Below, piece after piece: positions 55,818-64,000 of a stretch of DNA of 64,000 nucleotides. Each line of letters begins with the position of its first letter. The stretch's first letter is position 1. The stretch lies in the NCBI RefSeq assembly GCF_009496155.1, contig NZ_WIJP01000001.1, forward strand, positions 160,569-224,568. The letters are read 5' to 3'. This DNA comes from Streptococcus mitis. GTDB lineage: Bacteria; Bacillota; Bacilli; Lactobacillales; Streptococcaceae. The position numbers and the translations under genes were made by a program. Under the pieces are notes generated by a model. The model did no database searches. It was not told the origin of the DNA and worked only from the letters and a program-made list of their open reading frames with translations.

Positions 55818-57982
55818 TAACGAATCCTCTTTTCTAAGCGTTTCGCTAGTCTAGTCAAAAGTGTGATAATTACAAGATAGAAGATAGCAAGGATTGCATA
55901 CATCTTGAAACTTTGGTAGTTACGGGCAATGATAATCTTACCAGTTTGGAAGAGTTCCACCAAACCGATAGCAGATACGATGGTTGTATCTTTAAGAGCG
56001 ATAACGAATTGGTTAACAAAGTTTGGCAACATCAATTTAGTTGCTTGTGGCAAGATAATCTTACGCATGGTTTTTCCATAAGAGATACCCAAGCTTCGGC
56101 TGGCTTCCATTTGGCCAACTGGAACGGCCTGAATACCACCACGAACGATTTCAGCGATATAAGCTGCTGCGTTGAGTGAGAGGGCAATAGTACCAGCTAC
56201 GAAGTCATTAATTGGGCTTTGTTGCCCTGTCATAGATTCGATGAAGTTTGGAATTCCCCAGAAGATGAAGGCTGCAAGAATCATCAATGGAATACCACGG
56301 ATAACGTCAACGAAAATCTCAGAGATCACGCGAAGAGATTTGTAGGGGCTAACGCTAAACATACCGAAGATAATCCCGATAACAATGGCAATAGCAAATG
56401 AGATAAGAGCTAGAGCAAGGGTGATACCAAGCCCGCTAAGGAGTTGTTTGTAGTTGTTTTGGAGCAAGCCCCAGATAGTTGTCTCATCAACAGTGCTTGT
56501 TGAAGCAGATGAAGATTCGCTAGCTAGGTACTTATCAAGAATCTTTTGAAATTCACCGTTTGCTTTGAGGTTTGCAAGTCCGTTGTTGAACATTTGAATC
56601 AGTTCTGGATTTGCTCCTTTTTTAACGGCAAAGGCTGTTTCACCGATTGGTGTTCCAGCGATTGGTGTTTTCAATTTTTGTCCTTGGCTGATAGAATATT
56701 TGAGAACAGGTTCATCATCCATAACGGCATCAATGGCACCAGTGTTTAAACTGTCATACATTGACGAACCATCAGCAAAGGTTTTAATTTTGTAGCCGTA
56801 TTTACTTTGATTTTCTGTTAGGAAGGTTTGAGAAGCAGTTCCGTTTTTAACACCAACTGTCTTCCCTTTCAAATCTTCATAAGAAGCAATAGTGCTTGAT
56901 TCCTTGACACCAAGGATAGTATTGGCAGTGTAGTATGATTCTGAGAAGTCAAAAGTTGCCTTACGAGCATCTGTGACAGACATACCAGCAATGATACCAT
57001 CTGCTTGACCAGCTTGGACAGCGCTAATCGCTGCATCGAAACCTGGGTTAGTAATTTCAATTTCAAAACCTTGGTCCTTAGCGATTGCCTTAATCAATTC
57101 CATATCAATACCAGTGTATTGGTTGCTTGAATTTTGGAAAACAAAAGGTGCAAAAGAAGAATCGCTGGCAATGATGTATTTAGCTTTAACAGGAATGGCT
57201 TTTAATCCTGCTAGAGTAGTTGTAGTTGGCACTGCTGAAGATGATGAAGCAGTCCATTTCTTGATGATTTTATCAAGACTACCATCTTTTTTCATTTCAG
57301 CCAAGGCTTGGTTAAATTCAGTAACCAAGTGCTCGTATTTGCTTCCTTTTTTAACACCGAAAGCAAAACTTCCTACAGCTTCACCATCCATTTCAATATG
57401 GAGGTCTTGACCTTGGTTAATGGCATACTCGATAACAGGTTTATCATCCATCATGGCATCGATGGCACCAGCACTCAAGCTGTTGTTCATTAAGTCACCA
57501 GTATCAAATGTTTTAATAGTAAAGCTGTATTTATCTTTGATTGTTTCAAGGAAACGTTGAGCGGCTGTTCCGTTTTTAACACCAACGGTTTTGCCAGTTA
57601 ATTGGTCATATTTACTAATCTTGTGTGCCTTTGTAGTTGCAATGACAACTTTTGTATCATAGTAAGTATCAGACATGGTGAAGACTTTTTCACGTTCTTT
57701 CGTTTTTGTCATTCCTGCCATGATAGCGTCAGCTTGGCCAGCTTGAACCGCATTTACCGCTGCGTCAAATCCAGGATAGGACATCTGAATGTTCCATCCT
57801 TTAATCTCAGCGACTTTATTGATAATGTCAACATCAATTCCTTTATAAGTTTGATCTGAATCTTTAAACTCAAAAGGTGCATAGGCGGTATCAGATACAA
57901 TCTTAATTGTTTCAGCTTTCGCAATACCTAATGAGAAAATTGGGAATAAAATTAGCAAAAATGCTAGAAATTTTTTCTTCAT
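55817..57982 (-). CDS. glnP: Glutamine-type ABC transporter, two substrate-binding domains fused to the permease
   Basis: A 721-residue fusion. The signal sequence [20 protein letters not shown] is followed by two tandem type-3 substrate-binding domains, about 24-245 ([20 protein letters not shown]) and about 265-490 ([20 protein letters not shown]). The two are clearly homologous, each with AVQAGQAD. The permease domain is about 505-721 with the EAA loop [20 protein letters not shown]. Two fused receptors raise the local ligand supply in known GlnPQ systems, and specificities probably differ (Gln, Glu or Asn). Confidence 0.95.
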   Translation of the reverse strand: MKKKFLAFLLILFPIFSLGIAKAETIKIVSDTAYAPFEFKDSDQTYKGIDVDIINKVAEIKGWNIQMSYPGFDAAVNAVQAGQADAIMAGMTKTKEREKVFTMSDTYYDTKVVIATTKAHKISKYDQLTGKTVGVKNGTAAQRFLETIKDKYSFTIKTFDTGDLMNNSLSAGAIDAMMDDKPVIEYAINQGQDLHIEMDGEAVGSFAFGVKKGSKYEHLVTEFNQALAEMKKDGSLDKIIKKWTASSSSAVPTTTTLAGLKAIPVKAKYIIASDSSFAPFVFQNSSNQYTGIDMELIKAIAKDQGFEIEITNPGFDAAISAVQAGQADGIIAGMSVTDARKATFDFSESYYTANTILGVKESSTIASYEDLKGKTVGVKNGTASQTFLTENQSKYGYKIKTFADGSSMYDSLNTGAIDAVMDDEPVLKYSISQGQKLKTPIAGTPIGETAFAVKKGANPELIQMFNNGLANLKANGEFQKILDKYLASESSSASTSTVDETTIWGLLQNNYKQLLSGLGITLALALISFAIAIVIGIIFGMFSVSPYKSLRVISEIFVDVIRGIPLMILAAFIFWGIPNFIESMTGQQSPINDFVAGTIALSLNAAAYIAEIVRGGIQAVPVGQMEASRSLGISYGKTMRKIILPQATKLMLPNFVNQFVIALKDTTIVSAIGLVELFQTGKIIIARNYQSFKMYAILAIFYLVIITLLTRLAKRLEKRIR

Positions 57983-58011
57983 TTTTAGTCTCCTTTTCCG
58001 AATATTTTCCC

Positions 58012-58017
58012 ATTATA
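58012..58017 (-). promoter_or_regulatory. Extended -10 promoter of glnPQ
   Basis: On the minus strand TCTGATATAATGG contains TGn then TATAAT, 29 bases before the glnP start. Confidence 0.55.
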
Positions 58018-58091
58018 TCAGAAAAAGTAAAAAAAGGCAAATTTTTATATTTTTGTGTCAGAAAATGTAACATTGTTTTTTCTTTTCTTTC

Positions 58092-58119
58092 TTGAATTGC
58101 TATTAAAAAGTGCTATAAT
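58092..58119 (+). promoter_or_regulatory. Promoter of the CPBP gene
   Basis: TTGAAT (58092-58097), a 16-base spacer and TATAAT (58114-58119) with an extended -10 TG. Confidence 0.65.
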
Positions 58120-58153
58120 AATAGTATATAATGGAAGAAAAGAGGACAGGGAT

Positions 58154-59107
58154 ATGAAGGATAAAAGAATATTTAAAGACTTCCAAGCTTCAAAAATGAG
58201 ATTAAACATTTACACAAGTCCCTTATTAGCCTTTGTTTTTGTCTTTATAGGAGAGTTTGTGGCTTATACTTTGTATGGTATTATCTTGTTAGCTCTCATC
58301 GGACTTGCTAGGAATTTTGGAGAGACTGGTCAAAATCTTGCAAGCTACTTGCAGACATTGCAGCAGAGCTTGATGGATAAAACAAGTGACATCCATTTAA
58401 TATTTGAATTATTGTCCTTTGGTTTTATCATCTTAACTGTGTTCAGATGGACTAGAAAAGTTGAGAAAAGACCTATTCGAACTTTGGGATTTTATAGAGA
58501 GAATTTCCTCAGCAATCTTGTTAAAGGATTTGGGCTAGGTCTGGCACTTTTTCTTCTTACTTTGTTAGGTTTAGTGGCCTTGGGGCAATATCGTTTGGAG
58601 TCCATTCGCTTGAATCCTTATTCGTTTTTCTTTGTTATTTTTACTATCCCATTTTGGATTTTACAGGGGACAGCAGAAGAAGTGGTGTCCCGTGCTTGGC
58701 TCCTTCCTCAGTTGGCTTCAAGAACCAATTTAAAACTTGCTGTTGTCATATCTAGCATACTTTTTACCCTGCTTCATATGGGCAATTCTGGTCTAACACC
58801 TCTATCTCTAGTGAATCTCTTCTTATTTGGAGTTGCCATGTCTCTTTACCTTCTCAAAACCGATACTGTCTGGGGTGTTGCAGGTATTCATGGAGCCTGG
58901 AATTTTGCTCAGGGCAATCTTTTTGGCATTTTAGTTAGTGGTCAACCGTCAGGAACGTCTCTGATGACCTTTTTACCACAAGGCAATCAAGGCTGGTTAT
59001 CAGGTGGTTCTTTTGGTATAGAAGGTTCTATCATGACAAGTCTGGTCTTGTTACTTTTGATTGTCTATCTCGCTTACCAATTAAAGAAAGAAAATGAAAG
59101 GATGTGA
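58154..59107 (+). CDS. CPBP-family intramembrane metalloprotease
   Basis: A 317-residue polytopic protein with the three Rce1/CPBP motifs: EEVVSRAWLLPQL (EExxxR), ILFTLLHMGNSG (the His motif) and GIHGAWNFAQGNLFG (HxxxN). Members cleave or bind prenyl-type or membrane substrates; several in streptococci are linked to bacteriocin immunity. The ATG at 58154 follows AGAGGACAGGGAT. Earlier in-frame starts from 58055 lie before the promoter and are discarded. Confidence 0.88.
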   Translation: MKDKRIFKDFQASKMRLNIYTSPLLAFVFVFIGEFVAYTLYGIILLALIGLARNFGETGQNLASYLQTLQQSLMDKTSDIHLIFELLSFGFIILTVFRWTRKVEKRPIRTLGFYRENFLSNLVKGFGLGLALFLLTLLGLVALGQYRLESIRLNPYSFFFVIFTIPFWILQGTAEEVVSRAWLLPQLASRTNLKLAVVISSILFTLLHMGNSGLTPLSLVNLFLFGVAMSLYLLKTDTVWGVAGIHGAWNFAQGNLFGILVSGQPSGTSLMTFLPQGNQGWLSGGSFGIEGSIMTSLVLLLLIVYLAYQLKKENERM

Positions 59108-59128
59108 CTTCGGTCCGTCCTTTTCTTC
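59096..59128 (+). terminator. Terminator after the CPBP gene
   Basis: AAAGGA ... GAC-TTCG-GTC ... TCCTTTT: the stable C(UUCG)G tetraloop is enclosed by an outer AAAGGA/TCCTTT stem and T-rich tail. It overlaps the gene's stop codon. Confidence 0.7.
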
Positions 59129-59183
59129 GTGAAAATGCTGTAAGTATGCTAAAATAGAAACAGCACATCGAAAGAGGATTCTT

Positions 59184-61172
59184 ATGATTAACCGCATTAC
59201 TGACAATCAATTTAAACTAGTATCAAAATATCAACCCTCAGGAGATCAACCTCAAGCTATTGAGCAGTTGGTAGATAATATCGAGGGTGGAGAAAAAGCT
59301 CAGATTCTGATGGGGGCGACCGGAACAGGGAAGACCTATACCATGAGTCAGGTTATTTCCAAAGTCAATAAGCCAACTCTGGTCATTGCCCATAATAAGA
59401 CTTTGGCTGGTCAGCTCTATGGGGAGTTTAAAGAATTTTTCCCTGAAAATGCTGTTGAGTATTTCGTATCCTACTATGATTATTACCAGCCAGAGGCCTA
59501 TGTCCCTTCTAGCGATACCTATATTGAGAAGGATAGTTCTGTCAATGACGAGATTGACAAACTCCGACACTCAGCGACTTCAGCCCTTTTGGAGCGTAAT
59601 GATGTTATTGTCGTGGCCTCAGTCTCTTGTATCTATGGTTTGGGTTCGCCCAAGGAATACGCTGATAGTGTCGTTAGTCTCCGTCCAGGTCTTGAAATTT
59701 CTCGTGATAAACTCTTGAATGACTTAGTTGACATCCAGTTTGAACGTAATGATATTGATTTCCAAAGGGGAAGATTTCGCGTTCGTGGGGATGTGGTGGA
59801 GATTTTCCCAGCCTCTCGTGATGAGCATGCCTTTCGAGTAGAGTTCTTTGGCGATGAAATCGACCGTATTCGTGAAGTGGAGGCTTTGACAGGTCAAGTC
59901 CTTGGCGAAGTGGATCATTTGGCGATTTTCCCAGCTACTCACTTTGTGACCAATGACGACCATATGGAAGTTGCCATTGCTAAGATTCAGACCGAGTTGG
60001 AAGAGCAACTAGCTGTCTTTGAGAAGGAAGGCAAACTGCTTGAAGCCCAGCGTTTGAAACAGCGGACAGAATATGATATCGAAATGCTGCGTGAGATGGG
60101 CTATACCAACGGGGTTGAGAATTATTCACGCCACATGGATGGACGGAGTGAAGGAGAGCCTCCTTATACGCTTCTCGATTTCTTCCCAGATGATTTCTTG
60201 ATTATGATTGACGAGAGCCACATGACTATGGGACAAATCAAGGGCATGTACAATGGAGACCGTTCGCGTAAAGAAATGTTAGTAAATTATGGTTTCCGCT
60301 TGCCGTCTGCTCTGGACAATCGTCCTCTCCGCCGAGAGGAGTTTGAAAGCCATGTCCATCAGATTGTTTACGTTTCAGCGACACCAGGTGACTATGAAAA
60401 TGAACAGACCGAGACAGTGATTGAGCAAATCATTCGTCCAACGGGACTCTTGGATCCTGAGGTGGAAGTCCGTCCGACTATGGGACAGATTGATGATCTT
60501 TTGGGTGAAATCAATGCCCGTGTTGAGAAAAATGAGCGTACCTTTATCACAACCTTGACCAAGAAAATGGCAGAGGACTTGACCGACTACTTCAAGGAAA
60601 TGGGCATCAAGGTTAAGTACATGCACTCAGATATCAAGACTTTGGAACGGACGGAGATTATCCGTGACCTGCGCTTGGGTGTCTTTGATGTCTTGGTCGG
60701 AATCAATCTGCTCCGTGAAGGGATTGACGTTCCTGAAGTGAGTCTCGTAGCCATTCTTGATGCTGACAAGGAAGGTTTCCTTCGCAACGAACGTGGACTC
60801 ATCCAGACCATTGGTCGTGCTGCTCGTAATAGTGAGGGACATGTCATTATGTATGCGGACACTGTTACCCAGTCTATGCAACATGCTATTGATGAAACAG
60901 CCCGCCGTCGCAAAATCCAGATGGCCTATAATGAAGAACATGGTATTGTACCTCAGACAATCAAGAAAGAAATCCGCGACCTGATCGCTGTGACTAAGGC
61001 AGTTGCCAAGGAAGATGACAAGGAAGTTGACATCAATAGCCTTAACAAACAAGAACGCAAAGAACTGGTCAAGAAACTAGAAAAACAAATGCAAGAAGCC
61101 GTCGAAGTGCTTGACTTTGAACTAGCAGCTCAGATTCGTGATATGATGTTGGAAGTCAAGGCGTTGGATTAG
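59184..61172 (+). CDS. uvrB: UvrABC excision nuclease subunit B
   Basis: A 662-residue damage-recognition helicase of nucleotide excision repair. Walker [17 protein letters not shown] is near 41, the beta-hairpin [20 protein letters not shown] near 92, [20 protein letters not shown] near 338, helicase motif [18 protein letters not shown] near 535 and the C-terminal UVR motif (about 623-660) binding UvrC. CGAAAGAGGATTCTT precedes the ATG. It is followed after one base by an inserted DUF2971 gene. Confidence 0.98.
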   Translation: MINRITDNQFKLVSKYQPSGDQPQAIEQLVDNIEGGEKAQILMGATGTGKTYTMSQVISKVNKPTLVIAHNKTLAGQLYGEFKEFFPENAVEYFVSYYDYYQPEAYVPSSDTYIEKDSSVNDEIDKLRHSATSALLERNDVIVVASVSCIYGLGSPKEYADSVVSLRPGLEISRDKLLNDLVDIQFERNDIDFQRGRFRVRGDVVEIFPASRDEHAFRVEFFGDEIDRIREVEALTGQVLGEVDHLAIFPATHFVTNDDHMEVAIAKIQTELEEQLAVFEKEGKLLEAQRLKQRTEYDIEMLREMGYTNGVENYSRHMDGRSEGEPPYTLLDFFPDDFLIMIDESHMTMGQIKGMYNGDRSRKEMLVNYGFRLPSALDNRPLRREEFESHVHQIVYVSATPGDYENEQTETVIEQIIRPTGLLDPEVEVRPTMGQIDDLLGEINARVEKNERTFITTLTKKMAEDLTDYFKEMGIKVKYMHSDIKTLERTEIIRDLRLGVFDVLVGINLLREGIDVPEVSLVAILDADKEGFLRNERGLIQTIGRAARNSEGHVIMYADTVTQSMQHAIDETARRRKIQMAYNEEHGIVPQTIKKEIRDLIAVTKAVAKEDDKEVDINSLNKQERKELVKKLEKQMQEAVEVLDFELAAQIRDMMLEVKALD

Positions 61173-61191
61173 GATGTTAGGAGGAGATGAA

Positions 61192-63066
61192 ATGGCAAAG
61201 TTAAATTATTTTACAGATGAATTTAGTGAATTTGAATTAGAAGATCATTTTGATTCCCTGAATAAAGAAAAACTGAAATCCGAACTTGAAAATTTTATAA
61301 ATCAATATTTAGATTTATCTGAAGAAGAACAATTGAAATATACTGAAACTGTTCTTTATGTCTGTAGAAATCTTTTAGAGAAAAATGATAAAACTATCCA
61401 AAAAAAGATTTTAGAAACTATAAACATAATACAATCAAAAAAATCACAAGGATATAGTTGGGATGAAATCTTTGAATATTTATCAAATCTTTTTTCATAT
61501 TTACTTGAAACAAACGATTATGAAGAATATTCTAAATTGTTTGAAAGTGAGAGTTATTTCTTCAAAATTCTTTCTTTATTATTAAAAGATAATCTAGAGG
61601 ATAGAGAATTCTTTTCTTCAGACTTACTTTCAGTTTTTGTTGTATTATTTGAAAAAGATAGTTTGCCTGAAGAAAGAAGAAACTATTTTAAGAAGGAATT
61701 AGAATCATTCATTAGCTTTATATTTAAAGATAATGATTTTGAAGATAATGATTTTAAACACATTGTATATTGGTATTTTGAGTTAGACAAACTTGTTTCA
61801 ATTTTTAAATTTGAGCACTTAAAGAAAATTAATAACTATTATATTAATAACACTCAATCTGATGATGTTGAGGAATACTTGGATTTTGTTTCAAGACACT
61901 TTGATGACGTAATTAAAAGTTCGATTGATGTTGTTCGAAAGATAGAAGAAGAAAATGATTCGGATATCATCCTAAACAAAGCTATTAAGTTAATTGAGAA
62001 GTATGATAATGATTATTTAAATGAGAAAAGTGACCCAGAAGCTATCTCGTCATTAGGAGCTGATCAACTTTTAGAACAAGCGGACAAGATTATATACTAT
62101 ATACGTTCTAAATTGACTGTTGATGCAAATGAGTTGAAAGAAATAGGTTCCTTTGGACATTATACTAAGATTGACACATTAACAAATTATCTTATAAAAG
62201 CTGACTGGAAAGATGACAATAAAAATGAAAATGATTCTAAAGAAAAATCTCCCTTTTTACGACTGACTAATCTAAAACAGTTAAATGACCCAATGGAAGG
62301 AAGAGTAATATATGATTATTTGGGTATAAATAATACGTTTTTCAAACAATATCAAACTTCCAATGTTTTTATATCCTCTCTAACCACGGTATCTGATAGT
62401 TTACCTATGTGGAAGGAATATGCAGATTCATCTCAAGGCGCTTTCCTTGAATATGATCTATCTTATCTTGAGGATATAGTTGCTCATAAATCGATAGAGT
62501 TTGTTAAAGTTCATTATTTAGATTTAATGTCAGAGAATAAAGATGAAACAGATGTTGGTAAATCTCTTGATAAATTAAAACAGCTATTTGAAAAATTGCA
62601 AGAGCTGGAAGCTGAAAAAGAATTGATAAGTTTTGCTGAGAAATTAAAGAAGATTTCTTACCTTTTTAAAGTTAAAGACTATGAGTATGAGATGGAGTAT
62701 CGTATTCTAATCAATCTAGATGATACTTCTGTAAAAACACTTATTGAAAATCATAATAAAAGTTTAGATAAAGATAAGGATTTATTAAAAGATAAGGGTT
62801 TATTAAATGAAAAGTACTTGAAGAAAGAAGAAATTGGGTTAGAAATTTTTGATAAAGTTAACTATAATGATTTTAGGAAGTATATCGTATTAAGCCCAAA
62901 AGATAATGGCAGATATGATTTATTTGTATATATCAATCTGGCTCCTTTGAAATACTCAAAAGTTATTCTGGGGCCAAAGGTCACGGATGCAGACTATATT
63001 GCTCCTTATCTCAAACTTGCCAATCCTGATATAGAGATAGAAAGTTCAAAGATTCCTTATCGTTAA
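61192..63066 (+). CDS. DUF2971-type protein with long helical N-terminal domain
   Basis: A 624-residue cytosolic protein. The N-terminal about 310 residues are Asp/Glu/Lys/Asn-rich helices without a motif I know. The C-terminal half carries the DUF2971 pattern: FGHYTKIDTLTNYLIKADW, PFLRLTNLKQLNDPMEGRVI, VFISSLTTVSDSLPMWKEYA and SSQGAFLEYDL. DUF2971 proteins are of unknown function and often lie in accessory or defence-rich loci. A strong AGGAGGAGATGAA precedes the ATG at 61192, and it lies 19 bases after uvrB. It is far more AT-rich than uvrB and mutX on either side, suggesting recent gain. Confidence 0.75.
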   Translation: MAKLNYFTDEFSEFELEDHFDSLNKEKLKSELENFINQYLDLSEEEQLKYTETVLYVCRNLLEKNDKTIQKKILETINIIQSKKSQGYSWDEIFEYLSNLFSYLLETNDYEEYSKLFESESYFFKILSLLLKDNLEDREFFSSDLLSVFVVLFEKDSLPEERRNYFKKELESFISFIFKDNDFEDNDFKHIVYWYFELDKLVSIFKFEHLKKINNYYINNTQSDDVEEYLDFVSRHFDDVIKSSIDVVRKIEEENDSDIILNKAIKLIEKYDNDYLNEKSDPEAISSLGADQLLEQADKIIYYIRSKLTVDANELKEIGSFGHYTKIDTLTNYLIKADWKDDNKNENDSKEKSPFLRLTNLKQLNDPMEGRVIYDYLGINNTFFKQYQTSNVFISSLTTVSDSLPMWKEYADSSQGAFLEYDLSYLEDIVAHKSIEFVKVHYLDLMSENKDETDVGKSLDKLKQLFEKLQELEAEKELISFAEKLKKISYLFKVKDYEYEMEYRILINLDDTSVKTLIENHNKSLDKDKDLLKDKGLLNEKYLKKEEIGLEIFDKVNYNDFRKYIVLSPKDNGRYDLFVYINLAPLKYSKVILGPKVTDADYIAPYLKLANPDIEIESSKIPYR

Positions 63067-63278
63067 GTTGAGAACGATTTAGAGCAGAAGATGGAATGGC
63101 AGAATTTATTTCAAACGGATAGATAATTCAGAGATACCAGATTCCTTATATGAGTTTTCTTACCACTATTGTGCTAAAGGATGGCGTTCAGTTAGTAGTG
63201 TCTCTTAACAGTTTCATAGTTATAAGGTAATTAAGTTTAAAGTGAAATATAATCCAAAATTAGAAAGCGAGTAAATTT

Positions 63279-63746
63279 ATGTCCCGTTCCCAATTAACGA
63301 TTTTAACAAATATTTGTCTGATTGAAGACCTCGAAACGCAGCGCGTGGTGATGCAGTATCGCTCTCCTGAAAACAATCGCTGGTCTGGTTATGCCTTTCC
63401 AGGAGGCCATGTAGAAAATGGCGAATCTTTCGCAGAGTCTGTCATTCGTGAAATCTATGAAGAAACAGGGTTGTCTATCCAAAATCCTCAACTTGTCGGC
63501 ATTAAAAATTGGCCACTAGATACAGGTGGGCGCTATATTGTCATTTGTTATAAAACGACCGAGTTTACTGGAACTCTTCGCTCTTCAGATGAAGGAGAAG
63601 TTTCTTGGGTGCAAAAAGACCAGATTCCAAACTTGGATCTGGCCTATGATATGTTACCCTTGATGGAGATGATGGAAGCTCCTGACAAATCAGAGTTTTT
63701 CTACCCTCGCCGTACAGAAGATGATTGGGAAAAGAAAATCTTCTAG
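63279..63746 (+). CDS. mutX: Nudix hydrolase MutX (8-oxo-dGTP diphosphatase)
   Basis: A 155-residue Nudix enzyme. The complete box GGHVENGESFAESVIREIYE plus ETGL (about 42-65) fits G-x5-E-x7-REUxEExGU. MutX cleans 8-oxo-dGTP from the nucleotide pool, avoiding mutations. TTAGAAAGCGAGTAAATTT gives only a modest ribosome site. The 63067-63278 stretch upstream shows no gene. Confidence 0.93.
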   Translation: MSRSQLTILTNICLIEDLETQRVVMQYRSPENNRWSGYAFPGGHVENGESFAESVIREIYEETGLSIQNPQLVGIKNWPLDTGGRYIVICYKTTEFTGTLRSSDEGEVSWVQKDQIPNLDLAYDMLPLMEMMEAPDKSEFFYPRRTEDDWEKKIF

Positions 63747-63773
63747 TCTTTTACTAAATAACCGAGCTAATCC

Positions 63774-63805
63774 AAGGCCTCCTCGATATAGTGGAGGTCT
63801 TGTTG
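63774..63805 (+). terminator. Terminator after mutX
   Basis: AAGGCCTCC and GGAGGTCTT pair with one change around TCGATATAGT, followed by GTTGTG, so the T-run is weak. Confidence 0.55.
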
Positions 63806-63889
63806 TGTTTCCTGTCTAATAGTAATAGAAGATTTGGAAAAAAAGTATATATACTTGCTAAAATTAAATGCTAAAGGTAAATTCCCAAA

Positions 63890-63983
63890 CTAAGTTCCAC
63901 CGCTAGTAGAAGTGGAAGTTAGTCTGATAAAAATCGTAAAAACCAGTGGAAATCCGTTTCAGGGTAAGTTCCACTGGTTTTAC
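63890..63983. repeat. Two related hairpins sharing TTCCAC/GTGGAA arms
   Basis: Hairpin 1 (63890-63922) has CTAAGTTCCAC opposed to GTGGAAGTTAG. Hairpin 2 (63936-63983) has GTAAAAACCAGTGGAA opposed to TTCCACTGGTTTTAC, 15 pairs with one extra A. The arms of hairpin 1 can also pair with those of hairpin 2. No gene is visible from 63747 to the window end. It may be a convergent terminator or a small repeat element. Confidence 0.55.
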
Positions 63984-64000
63984 TAATGCTTGATTTCATC

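Overview
The window is a chromosomal segment of a mitis-group Streptococcus, either S. mitis-like or a close relative of S. pneumoniae. This rests on four BOX repeats, the lic choline genes, a ComX box in front of dprA, AT-rich DNA with TATAAT/extended -10 promoters, and a gene order (ffh, uraA, rsmG, lemA, htpX ... pyrR-pyrB-carA-carB ... lic, dprA, topA ... rnc-smc-ftsY, zwf, glnPQ, uvrB, mutX) that I recall as the pneumococcal one. No database was consulted.

Layout. 1-8.2 kb: end of ylxM, ffh, uraA behind a PyrR-type leader, rsmG, lemA-htpX, a ribosome-protection-type ABC-F gene behind a probable uORF attenuator, and a small unknown gene. 8.3-15.9 kb: yceD-nth, then the pyrimidine operon, with a 447-base hairpin array between carA and carB. 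16.1-21.9 kb: a decayed hydrolase gene, an IS630 relic and the lic locus, in which tarI and tarJ are both broken but licA, licB and licC are intact. 21.9-27.1 kb: dprA, topA, a DUF454 gene, cutC and a YjbR-type gene. 27.1-33.1 kb: leuABCD behind a Leu-codon leader peptide attenuator, with a small membrane protein gene inside the operon, then a YrdC-type gene. 33.2-36.4 kb: an McrBC-type restriction pair. 36.5-45.1 kb: guaC, tRNA-Arg(CCG), rnc-smc, two HAD genes and ftsY. 45.1-53.4 kb: an accessory block between ftsY and zwf, with a degenerate IS200-like element at its right edge. 53.4-64 kb: zwf, glnPQ, a CPBP protease gene, uvrB, an inserted DUF2971 gene, mutX and a pair of hairpins.

The strongest candidate for an undescribed system is the six-gene overlapping operon on the minus strand at 45459-52458. 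It encodes an XRE-type HTH protein fused to a MurA/EPSP-synthase-like domain, a GSCFA/SGNH-like protein, a free-standing alanyl-tRNA-synthetase-like protein, two ATP-grasp ligases and an MFS exporter. I read it as a pathway that makes and exports a small amide- or peptide-like molecule, with its regulator encoded first. I do not recognise the cluster and the product is unknown.

Other points of interest are the double loss of the CDP-ribitol genes next to intact choline genes, the duplicated hairpin modules before carB, and the three-codon uORF attenuator of the ABC-F gene, whose leader has been invaded by a BOX element.
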